From Chara braunii (taxonomy: Eukaryota; Streptophyta; Charophyceae; Charales; Characeae): a stretch of DNA of 25,663 nucleotides. A model generated the notes under the pieces. That model was not told where the DNA came from. It did no database searches and was given only the letters and a program-made list of their open reading frames with translations. Positions 1 to 6,574 of this stretch are shown one piece after another. Each line of letters starts with the position of its first letter. The stretch's first letter is position 1. The position numbers and the translations under genes are program-made. The stretch is from positions 2,507,182 to 2,532,844 of the forward strand of contig BFEA01000101.1 of assembly GCA_003427395.1 (NCBI GenBank), in the 5' to 3' direction.

Positions 1-121
1 CATTATCCATGTATCTAGACTGATAGTTACCCCATATACAGGCAGATTGACCGTACGTTCACGATCATTCATTATCCATGTATCTAGACTGATAGTTACC
101 CCACATACAGGCAGATTGACC
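1..121. repeat. 69-bp tandem duplication derived from the small TA-flanked MITE family
   Basis: Two head-to-tail copies (1-69 and 70-121, the second cut short after GATTGACCG) are almost identical. Their sequence CATTAT..TGTAT.TA.ACTGA.AG.TACCCCA.ATAC aligns with the interior of the intact inverted-repeat elements at 6462-6574 and 12728-12841. Only the middle and right part of the element is present, without the left terminal repeat. The 16-bp end GCAGATTGACCGTACG recurs at 953-968. I infer that a fragment of the element has been tandemly duplicated. The left end lies at the window edge, so more copies could lie outside. Confidence 0.75.
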
Positions 122-228
122 GGAAGTGCCAAAGCGAGTTAGAGAATTTAGTCGCCTACGACGTCCGAGCGGGGCGGCGGCGGTTTACACTTTCGAATTT
201 TGGAGGCGCATCTTGGGAGGGCAGGAAA

Positions 229-424
229 GAGCATTCTCTCTCTCTAAGAGAGAGAAAGAGCATTCTCTCTCTCTAAGTCCTGGAGGTCCTAAGCGTGCCC
301 ATCGACGTAGAGAGAGAATGCACTTTAGAGAGAGAAAGAGCATTCTCTCTCTCTCTCTAAGTCCTGGAGGTCCTAAGTGTGCCCATCGACTTAGCGAGAG
401 AATGCACTTTAGAGAGAGAAAGAG
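229..424. repeat. About 2.5 tandem copies of an 80-84-bp GA/CT foldback unit
   Basis: Each unit holds GAGCATTCTCTCTCT, then TAAGTCCTGGAGGTCCTAAG, then GTGCCCATCGAC and AGAGAATGCACTTTAGAGAGAGAAA. GAGCATTCTCTC starts near 229, 259 and 339. The GA run and the CT run inside each unit can pair (AGAGAATG with CATTCTCT), so the block could fold into stacked hairpins. Open frames on both strands here come only from the simple repeat and are not called as genes. Confidence 0.8.
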
Positions 425-587
425 GTCCTTAGCGTGCACGATGATCGCACTCTCTGGAAAGGATGTCTGGGCGGCTCTTCTTGAAACGTTTTGTGTCATT
501 AATTTAAGTCGAGAGAATTACCATCTAGCACGGATAGAACGCACCGTCGTCATGCCAGACTCACACTAGGTCTTTTCTAAATGTATC

Positions 588-676
588 GGACCGCAATTAC
601 CGCCAGAGCTGGATGAATCTAACCGCAATCACGTCCAGAGCTCGGGAGACAAGTCCTAGTGTGAGTATGCCCCTAA
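588..676. repeat. Dispersed repeat, copy 1 (second copy at 14840-14932)
   Basis: CGCAATTACCGCCAGAGCTGGATGAATCTAACCGCAATCACGT..GAGCT and GTGTGAGTATGCCCCTAA align with about 75% identity by eye to 14840-14932 in the same orientation. The copies are 14 kb apart and their flanks are unrelated, which indicates a mobile or retroposed sequence. No terminal repeat or tail is visible here. Confidence 0.6.
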
Positions 677-683
677 GCTCGAC

Positions 684-728
684 GTTATCTAGATAGATAG
701 TACAGCTATTATGACCGGGCTGCGTTTC
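684..728. repeat. Probable degraded fragment of the TA-flanked MITE family
   Basis: TTATCTAGATAGATAG...ACAGCTATTATGACCGGGCTGCGTTT resembles the right half of the element at 6462-6574 (TATCTAGACTCAAAG..ACAGCTATAATGACCGTGCGTTGT). Neither terminal repeat is complete. The following words CTGCGTTTCTTGAATGGATTG (719-739) and CTGCGTTTCTTGAATAGACTG (803-823) suggest a further local duplication. Confidence 0.45.
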
Positions 729-742
729 TTGAATGGATTGAA

Positions 743-770
743 GGGGAGGGGGGGAGAGGAGGGGGTGGGG
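743..770 (+). other. G-rich run with G-quadruplex potential
   Basis: Five or more runs of at least three G with loops of 1-6 bases (GGGGAGGGGGGG, then GGGGG, then GGGG) meet the usual G-quadruplex pattern on the + strand. No gene or promoter is identified beside it. Confidence 0.55.
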
Positions 771-870
771 AGTCGGCCTATCTATTCTGGGGACATTAAT
801 TCTTCTGCGTTTCTTGAATAGACTGACAAAACCAAAACCTCCGTTCCTTTTTGTGCGTTGTTAGCGTCTT

Positions 871-1040
871 TAGATGGTTGGATTAGGGTTTGCTGTATTT
901 TTTCGGGGCGCGGGGGGGACGAGGGGGGCGTTGTTCTCAAAAGCTATTCAAGCAGATTGACCGTACGCTCTAGATGGATTAGGGTTTGCTATATTTTTCA
1001 GGGCGCGGGGGGCCCCGACGGGTGCGTTGTTCTCAAAAGC
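871..1040. repeat. Tandem duplication, period about 100 bp, with a G-rich core
   Basis: TAGATGG..GATTAGGGTTTGCT.TATTTTT C.GGGCGCGGGGGG starts at 871 and again at 971, and both copies continue to GCGTTGTTCTCAAAAGCT. The first copy carries GGGGCGCGGGGGGGACGAGGGGGG (905-928), a further G-quadruplex candidate. The short linker 949-970 contains GCAGATTGACCGTACG, also present at 43-58 in the opening MITE-derived repeat. Confidence 0.8.
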
Positions 1041-1271
1041 TTTGTGAGTATGGGAATAGGGAAATAGCCACTTCATAAGGGACCCAAAGAAATAGGAAAG
1101 TCTACTTTCTGAATGTATGTAGATCCTGCTAACGGCCAGGTGCACTATCTTGTTCTCAAGCTTTGTTAGTATGGGAATGGTGAAATAGCCATTTTATAAG
1201 GGACCCAAAGAAATCGGAAAGTCTACTTTCTGAATGTATGTAGATCCTGCTAACGGCCAGATGCATTATCT
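1028..1271. repeat. Tandem duplication, period about 121 bp
   Basis: Copies 1028-1150 and 1151-1271 share TGTTCTCAA..GCTTTGT.AGTATGGGAAT, GGGACCCAAAGAAAT.GGAAAG and CTTTCTGAATGTATGTAGATCCTGCTAACGGCCAG, about 92% identical by eye. The first copy starts inside the preceding 100-bp duplication, so two duplication events overlap. No coding signal. Confidence 0.9.
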
Positions 1272-1989
1272 GCCCGGCCACTTCATTACAAAATGTCAGA
1301 AAGGCTCTTCTCTGAAGGGACATACATCCTGGTAATGGCTGCCGCTTCTTCCGAACATAGCCACCCTGATAATGAATGTACACAAGCTATATTTCCAGTC
1401 AGGTACAGCCGAAATGCGGGTGCGTTGTGTTCGTGGGGCGACGGTAGGTGCATTATCTGTATCGGCAACACCGCGAGCGTCTATGTACTTTTTTTTTTTT
1501 TTTAATATTTTACGTGAGACACCACTCATCATGTGATAACACCAAGAAGGATCTTTATGTTCATTTTGATAGGGACCAGGAGAGGTAATAAAACCGAGTC
1601 TTCAACGAATAAAACGAAGTCTTAATCTGTTAACTCGGGCGAGAGGGTCGCGACACACAGGCATAACGAATGTATTGAAGTCAGGATGTCGGTCCGATAC
1701 ATTCATTTATAATGCCCGTATGTTCCGGTCTCGTAATTACAGTCAGGTTAATTGCTTATCCCTTGAGTGGCATGTGCGGGAAGAAGTGACGGATTTATCA
1801 TGTGCGTTTCGTGTGTGGGGGGTTGTGGTGCGCACTGCCCATTTCTCACGCTATGGTGATAACGATGGTCTTAGTGTTCAGGGAGTAGTCTCTTGCTAGC
1901 GAGTGTGGTTTTGTGATTCCGCGAATATACTGTATGTGTGCACGACGCCTTTGGAGGTGGGAGTGAAAGGCGAAGTGAAGCGAAGGATG
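1272..1989. other. Non-coding stretch with a 15-base T run
   Basis: A run of 15 T at 1489-1503 could be the reverse-strand tail of an old retroposed sequence, but no body with known motifs adjoins it. Open frames here are under 80 codons and match no family I recognise. I see no RNA gene and no clear repeat. Confidence 0.5.
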
Positions 1990-2030
1990 AACGATGAATC
2001 CAGCTGTTAATCAATCTGTGTCATACGCAG

Positions 2031-2050
2031 CACACACACACACACACACA
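2031..2050. repeat. (CA)10 microsatellite
   Basis: Ten uninterrupted CA dinucleotides directly after the first 40-bp unit. Confidence 0.95.
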
Positions 2051-2106
2051 GAGACGAAGCGAAGCGAACGAGGAACGATGAATCCAGCTGTCAATCTGTG
2101 TCATAC

Positions 2107-2110
<4 letters not shown>

Positions 2111-2170
<60 letters not shown>
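2111..2170. repeat. (AG)30 microsatellite
   Basis: A perfect 60-base AG run directly after the second 40-bp unit. Length is likely to vary between individuals. Confidence 0.95.
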
Positions 2171-2173
<3 letters not shown>

Positions 2174-2224
2174 AGCGAACGATGAACGATGAATCCAGCT
2201 GTTAATCAATCTGTGTCATACGCA

Positions 2225-2225
<1 letters not shown>

Positions 2226-2301
<76 letters not shown>
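2226..2301. repeat. (GA)n microsatellite, about 75 bases
   Basis: GAGGGAGAGA at its start, then an uninterrupted GA run after the third 40-bp unit. Together with 2111-2170 it gives two long homopurine tracts within 200 bp, able in principle to form triplex DNA. Confidence 0.95.
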
Positions 2302-2303
<2 letters not shown>

Positions 2304-2921
2304 GCTGCCGAACGGGAACCCGGGTATAGTTGGATGATCTGCGCTGAGGGAGAAAAAGTGATGAGAATCGAGGTGGAGATGTAGAGCCGAAGTATCAATT
2401 GGAAGAGAAATGAACTTGAATTTTGAGAAAAGAAAAGTATAAGAAGGGCAACTGAAATGCGTTGAAGTCAAAATGGGAGTAAATAAGTAAGTATAGGGCT
2501 TATGTAGAGGAGGCAAAGTCAACTGGAGGAGAAATAAAGTCAACGTTGAACTGAAAAAAAGAGAAAAGAAAGAGAAATCAAATGAGAAGAAATAAAGAGG
2601 AGAGGTGAAATGCGTTGAAGCTACATTCGGCCGAGCAAAGGAAAGAAGTATATAGGAGTTATGAGAAAGGGGGGACTGAGCGGAGCGTAACTGATAAAAA
2701 AACTGATGAATGGAAGTGACGTAGGAATGTCAATCGCAAAGTGACACAGAAATAAGTTTTTTAGTGATAATAAAATAAAAAAACGCAAAAAAAAGAAAAA
2801 GAGATTGAAAACGTAACAGTTGATCGTAGCTAAGTACCAATTTAAACGTATGCAGTATAAGGACGGAGAAAAGAAATTGGGAGGAAAAAAACGCATGCAG
2901 TATTAGGAACGAGAATTGATG
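2302..2921. other. Strongly purine-biased non-coding stretch
   Basis: The + strand is dominated by A and G (for example GAAAAAAAGAGAAAAGAAAGAG near 2550) with few pyrimidine runs. TGAAATGCGTTGAAG recurs at about 2452 and 2606 and ATGCAGTAT.AGGA at about 2849 and 2895, so old internal duplication is present. Minus-strand frames of 90-113 codons are composition artefacts (runs of S, L and F). The same composition resumes after 3600, which suggests the block 2922-3596 interrupts it. Confidence 0.6.
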
Positions 2922-3080
2922 TCAAACCACCAGTACCTTTCCCAGCCATTTTTTCATAGTTGGGGGTTGCATGCTGCTGTTGCAACTCTCCGGGTTCCAC
3001 CACCACCGGAGAAAAATGGCTGGCTGTGGCAGCCAAAAGAGGAGCCGGGCCCTGCGCGGGTGAGAACTGGAGGTTTAAAC
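2922..3080. mobile_element. CCACCAGTAC-family unit (P1)
   Basis: Begins TCAAACCACCAGTACC and ends GAACTGGAGGTTTAAAC, an imperfect inverted match to the family end TTTAAACCACCAGTAC. The interior has CCCAGCCATTTTTTCATAGTTG, CATGCTGCTGTTGCAAC and CCAAAAGAGGAGCCGGGCC, similar to the unit at 20312-20507. About 159 bp, non-coding, no convincing target duplication. I infer a non-autonomous foldback/MITE-like element or a satellite monomer. Confidence 0.6.
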
Positions 3081-3596
3081 AACACCAGTAAATTTCTCAG
3101 CCATTCTTTCATAGTTGTGGCTCGCACGCAGCCGCAAGTTTCTGGCGCTCCGCCGCCGGAGCAAAATTGCTGCCGTTGCCAGCCTAAGGAGGGCCGTGCC
3201 TGTTCATTTTGGTGTGGCGTGCAGGCGCGGTGCCAGTCAGAAGGAGGCCAGCGCAGGCGGTGCCCCAGCCAAAAGGAGGGCTGTGCCGGGCGCTGGAGTA
3301 AAACTGCTGGCACTACCAGCCAAAAGGAGGGCCGTGCCGGTTCGTTTTTGTTATGGCGTGCAGAGGGTGCCAGGCAAAAGGAGGGCCGTGCCGGTCCCTT
3401 TTTTGTTTTTTGGTGTGGTGCACAGAGCATTACTAGCCGCGAAGCGAAGTGCCTCGGAGGTCGACTGGCAATGGTTTAAACAGGAGACTGGTAGCGGCAG
3501 CCAAAAGGAGGGGGCCATGCCGGCTCGTTTTTGTGTGGTGTGCAGCGCGTTGCCAGTCCCGGACAAAACTGCCTCAGAAGTGTAGGTGGTTTAAAC
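3073..3596. mobile_element. CCACCAGTAC-family composite (P2) with repeated CCAAAAGGAGGGCCGTGCC motif
   Basis: Begins GTTTAAACAACACCAGTAAA, sharing TTTAAAC with the end of P1. Candidate right ends are at 3467-3481 (GGCAATGGTTTAAAC) and 3583-3596 (TAGGTGGTTTAAAC). The interior repeats a motif close to CCAAAAGGAGGGCCGTGCCGG at about 3180, 3236, 3269, 3321, 3371 and 3500, at spacings near 50 bp, followed by TTCGTTTTTG and GTGTGGTGTGCAG-like words. It is probably several partial units stacked together. The open frames of 156-187 codons on the + strand and 158 on the minus strand only read through this motif in several frames and are not called as genes. Confidence 0.6.
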
Positions 3597-4255
3597 AGGA
3601 GAATTGAGGATCAAAGGGGGAGAATGTTTGTTTTAGCCTAGAAGAATTCAGGATGGAAAACGGAATTGAGAATTGATGTTAGACTACAACAAGGAGAAGA
3701 AGTTGAGATTAAGGAGTGTTGAGGTTGGAAGGAGTTTCAAGTTGAAATGGAGAATTTTGTGTTATTTTGGTTGGCAAGAGCCGAGGACGGGGGGGAAAAG
3801 AAAACAGAATTTAAGGTTGAAAAGCAGAAGCGAAATAATCGACACGGTAATGTTGATGAAAAGGAGAAATGAAGTTATAGGTACTAAAAGTGCATTGAAC
3901 GTTTCTCGGTGCAGGGAGCACGATGTTGGTATACTACTTTGAAGCCGGAAAAAATGATACCGTTGTGTGTGGTTTTGTTGTTGTGATTCTGATGCTTATC
4001 TTTTTGTGCGGGTGTTGGTCATGAAAAGGTTTTCGTCATCGCCGTTATGTAGGCGAACGAACTCTTGGGCATGGTCGGAGTTGCAGTGATGATGCTAGCA
4101 GCTGCTCTTCCTCAGGCTTCTTGTGGTATATAGGACCCCCTCTTCAGGAAGTTTTTAGTGTTTTTCTTTTCTTTTTGGGTGAGATGATGGATCTTGCTTG
4201 ATTGTTCTGATTGTGATTTCGGACTGTAGCGAGGAACAGGCTGTGACGTGACACC
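3597..4255. other. Non-coding stretch, purine-biased at first
   Basis: Composition up to about 3960 resembles 2302-2921 (GAATTGAGAATTGATG, GGAGAAGAAGTTGAG). The word GAGAATTGATGT occurs at 2911 just before P1 and at about 3669 here. After 3960 the base composition is ordinary. An 89-codon + frame (3673-3942) has no recognisable domain. No RNA gene seen. Confidence 0.5.
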
Positions 4256-4377
4256 TTTGGTGCGATCGCCATATAGACCTAACGAGGTATTAGAAACATG
4301 AAACAAACGACACACGTTTGGTGCGATCGCCATAGACCTAACGAGGTATTACAAACACGAAACAAACCACAGGACTG
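4256..4377. repeat. Tandem duplication, period about 61 bp
   Basis: TTTGGTGCGATCGCCATA(TA)GACCTAACGAGGTATTA.AAACA.GAAACAAAC.ACA occurs at 4256-4316 and 4317-4377 with about 90% identity. It contains the palindrome GCGATCGC. Confidence 0.9.
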
Positions 4378-4564
4378 CTATCTTTTTCCTACTGTGATTG
4401 GCAACTTTCTCCTATCAGAGAGATTTTGCTCAGTAGGCTCCTGCACGCCTCCGTACAGATCGGGCACTCTGGTCACTCTGTGGTCGCCCAGGTGCACTCT
4501 GCCCTGAGCACGCCCTGGTACACTTTGGCAAAGGAAACATACAGAATTCAGCGGGATTGGCTTT

Positions 4565-4700
4565 CTGGCTATCTGGCTATCTGGCTATCTTGTACCTTTG
4601 CCTGAAAATGAACCGGAAGCCGATATAAACAACGTTTTCATGGCTATTGTGTACCTTTGCCTGAAAGGAACTGGAAGGCGATAGAAACAACGTTTGCTGT
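4565..4700. repeat. CTGGCTAT triplet and 59-bp tandem duplication
   Basis: Three perfect CTGGCTAT octamers (4565-4588) run into a pair of 59-bp copies starting at 4583 and 4642, sharing GTACCTTTGCCTGAAA, GAA.CGGAAG.CGATA and AAACAACGTTT. This is a typical slippage product. Confidence 0.85.
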
Positions 4701-4713
4701 TTGGTCTGGCCTC

Positions 4714-4778
4714 TGTTCATAACCGAGGGTTAAAGGGGGGGCGCATCACAACGTGCATAACCAAGGATTGAAGGGGGC
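4714..4778. repeat. Tandem duplication, period 39 bp
   Basis: GT.CATAACC.AGG.TT.AAGGGGG occurs at 4714 and 4753. It is short, directly downstream of the 59-bp pair, and shows no coding signal. Confidence 0.7.
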
Positions 4779-5400
4779 CCACACCGGAACACTCATGTCC
4801 ATCGCCTTATTGAATTTGTCCATTCGCACACAGTACAATAGGAGCAAGGAGATTTACAAATCATTCTTACGATGACCAGCTTAGCTCATCGAACGCTGAG
4901 GGGCGGCTGTACAGATTGTTGGTAATGGAACCCGTTGGCCGGCGCTGTTTATGCTGAGGCTTGGGTGACTGCACCGATGACCGTTATTGCTTTCATCACC
5001 TTTGGTGAATGATAATCAGTACATCTGTATGTTTTCTTTTTAATTTTACACTAAGTACATCTTGACCCTGTATAGCTCTCATTTCCCTCTGCATAGACAC
5101 AGATTCCTATTCCCACTTACCGTCTCTCTAGAGGGAGTGTCTCAAGTCATTGCCCTCTTGTGGAGAGGAACGGTTCTTTTCTTTGGGGTTGTTTTAGCTG
5201 CTGGAACAGTTCGCAAGCGTAACACCATTGGTTATGCATCTCATGCAGCAGTTCCCAGTTTTAAAATGGTCTATGGGGAGTACCTTCACACAAGGTGGGC
5301 GTTTTGTGGAGCTATCTCCATACCAGATATCCTGTACAGTCTTCGCTTCCCAGTAGTTTGTGCTTTCACAAGCATTGTTTCCTCTTCGGTGTCAGTACCG
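4779..5400. other. Non-coding stretch, no feature recognised
   Basis: A 197-codon + frame (5062-5655) overlaps this region but starts at a non-ATG codon, has no domain I recognise and runs into the 70-bp tandem repeat at 5401. I do not call it a gene. No RNA gene or clear element seen. Confidence 0.45.
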
Positions 5401-5530
5401 CCACAGAAATTTCTGGCAGTGGCAGGCCCTGGGGCTCGCTTTTCGGGATGCAGTGCCGGTCCGCTTCAAGCCACGGAAATCTCTGGCAGTGGCAGGCCCT
5501 GGGGCTCACTTTTTGGCATGCAGTGCTGGC
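5401..5530. repeat. Tandem duplication, period 70 bp
   Basis: CCAC.GAAAT.TCTGGCAGTGGCAGGCCCTGGGGCTC.CTTTT.GG.ATGCAGTGC.GG occurs at 5401-5460 and 5471-5530, about 90% identical. It is open in several frames, which inflates apparent open reading frames here. Confidence 0.9.
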
Positions 5531-5663
5531 CTAGGCCACTATTACCACTTCCATATGCACGACCCACCGTGTGCATGACGGAAAGAAGAAAGCCTGTTGC
5601 CAAATCAACTGAAGAATTGCCGAGCCCCCAATCGCCACAGCAGTCCTCAAGGTAGTGTTCTTT

Positions 5664-5810
5664 TGGTTTTAACCACCAGTACATGGCCCCAGGCAACTTG
5701 AGAAATATGAGAGGCTATCTCTGAAACCTTGGGAGGCTCAGGTCTACCGGACCAAAATGTCTGGTAGCACCAGCCAAAGTGAAAACATATAAACACCGTG
5801 CTGGCGTTTA
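5664..5810. mobile_element. Probable CCACCAGTAC-family unit (P3)
   Basis: Left end GGTTTTAACCACCAGTACATGG fits the family well. The right end CCGTGCTGGCGTTTAGG (5797-5813) is a weak inverted match. About 147 bp. The interior holds CTGGTAGCACCAGCCAAAG, like the CTGGCAACACCAGCCAGAAGG of the unit at 20312-20507. Confidence 0.5.
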
Positions 5811-5924
5811 GGCAATGCTTGGCGCGCAGGGATAATCCGCGTTGTACAAAAGAGGCTCGGATTCACTGGTGGCGTAGTAGATCTACGCATCCTTTAGATT
5901 GTTATGGTTGGAGTTTCTCTAGTT

Positions 5925-6018
5925 ATATTGGAACAATTGAGAAGAGTATTTATTACCTACCTGCCAATGCCTATTGGAACAATTGAGAAGTGTATAACGT
6001 ACCTGCCGATGCTGCCGC
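5925..6018. repeat. Tandem duplication, period 47 bp
   Basis: TATTGGAACAATTGAGAAG.GTAT starts at 5925 and 5972, each followed by an ACCTGCC.ATGC word. No coding signal. Confidence 0.8.
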
Positions 6019-6461
6019 CGATGCCGTGCAGGGAACGGATTGGTTTTTGACATACTGTAAAACAGTATTTCAGTGAATGAGAGCGGAGATGATCACTTAG
6101 TTTCTGTCCGAGTGTGACAGCCCCTTGTTTATCGTGATTACCTGGGATCCTGAACGACTTTGGCTTTGGCCGTTTCGTCTGTGGATTGCCCTGGCTCGTG
6201 GCTCCCTGACGGTTTTGTCAAGTCTCACGAGATTGCGAGGTTCCTCGTGTTCCTTGTGGTTGGGGTATTGTGTCCCCTCGAGTGCGTACATTGGAGCCTC
6301 TGAGGGCGATGGTGGTGGAAAGTCGTGAAGCGTTGGGTGAATGTGCTTGCCAGGGATGGCATCCTCGCGGTGGGGAGCATAGGAATGTGCAGATAAATGT
6401 CTCTCCTGCTTCATCTTAGGCAGATCTCAGCCCAAAATGGTGCTTCCTCGTTTTTCCATCA
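6019..6461. other. Non-coding stretch, no feature recognised
   Basis: Contains GAGTGTGACAGCCCC near 6111, which resembles the start of some plant retrotransposon LTRs. No matching CA end, second LTR, primer-binding site or polypurine tract is visible. Frames of 67 and 105 codons match nothing I recognise. Confidence 0.4.
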
Positions 6462-6574
6462 CTACCGTCTTCACACAAATACAATGTTCGATCATTATTG
6501 CCCTGTATCTAGACTCAAAGATGCCCAAAACACAGCTATAATGACCGTGCGTTGTATTCATGTGAAGATGGTAG
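6462..6574. mobile_element. MITE A: 113-bp TA-flanked inverted-repeat element
   Basis: The left end CTACCGTCTTCACACAAATA and the reverse complement of the right end (CTACCATCTTCACATGAATA) match over about 34 bp, so almost the whole element folds into a hairpin around a TATCTAGACTCAAAGATGCC loop. Treating TA as the duplicated target leaves a 107-bp element, 6465-6571, beginning CCGTCTTCAC. A second intact copy is at 12728-12841 and fragments lie at 1-121 and 684-728. It has no coding capacity, so it must be mobilised by a transposase made elsewhere. The TA target suggests a Tc1/mariner-type enzyme (inference). Confidence 0.85.

Larger units (their letters stand above)
1990..2301. repeat. Three tandem copies of a ~40-bp unit, each followed by its own microsatellite
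   Basis: AACGATGAATCCAGCTGT(TAATCAA)TCTGTGTCATACGCA occurs at 1990-2030, 2074-2110 and 2185-2226. The middle copy lacks TTAA. Copy 1 is followed by a CA tract and copies 2 and 3 by GA tracts. Each later copy is preceded by CGAAGCGAACGA(T/G)G. The unit therefore duplicated together with an adjoining dinucleotide run, and the runs then diverged in length and in motif (CA versus GA). Confidence 0.9.

Noticed and set aside
2021-2543. Frames rich in Arg-Glu or Ser-Leu alternations (also near 11100 and 18600)
   Set aside because: Translations of (GA)n and (CT)n microsatellites.
2916-3585. Overlapping open frames of 156-187 codons on + and 158 on minus
   Set aside because: All three read through the same repeated CCAAAAGGAGGGCCGTGCC motif in different registers and contain no domain. 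Openness follows from repeat composition.
5062-5655. 197-codon + strand open frame
   Set aside because: Starts at a non-ATG codon, runs into a 70-bp tandem duplication and has no recognisable motif.
6111-6140. TGTGACAGCCCC resembling an LTR start
   Set aside because: No paired LTR, CA terminus, primer-binding site or polypurine tract could be found in the window.
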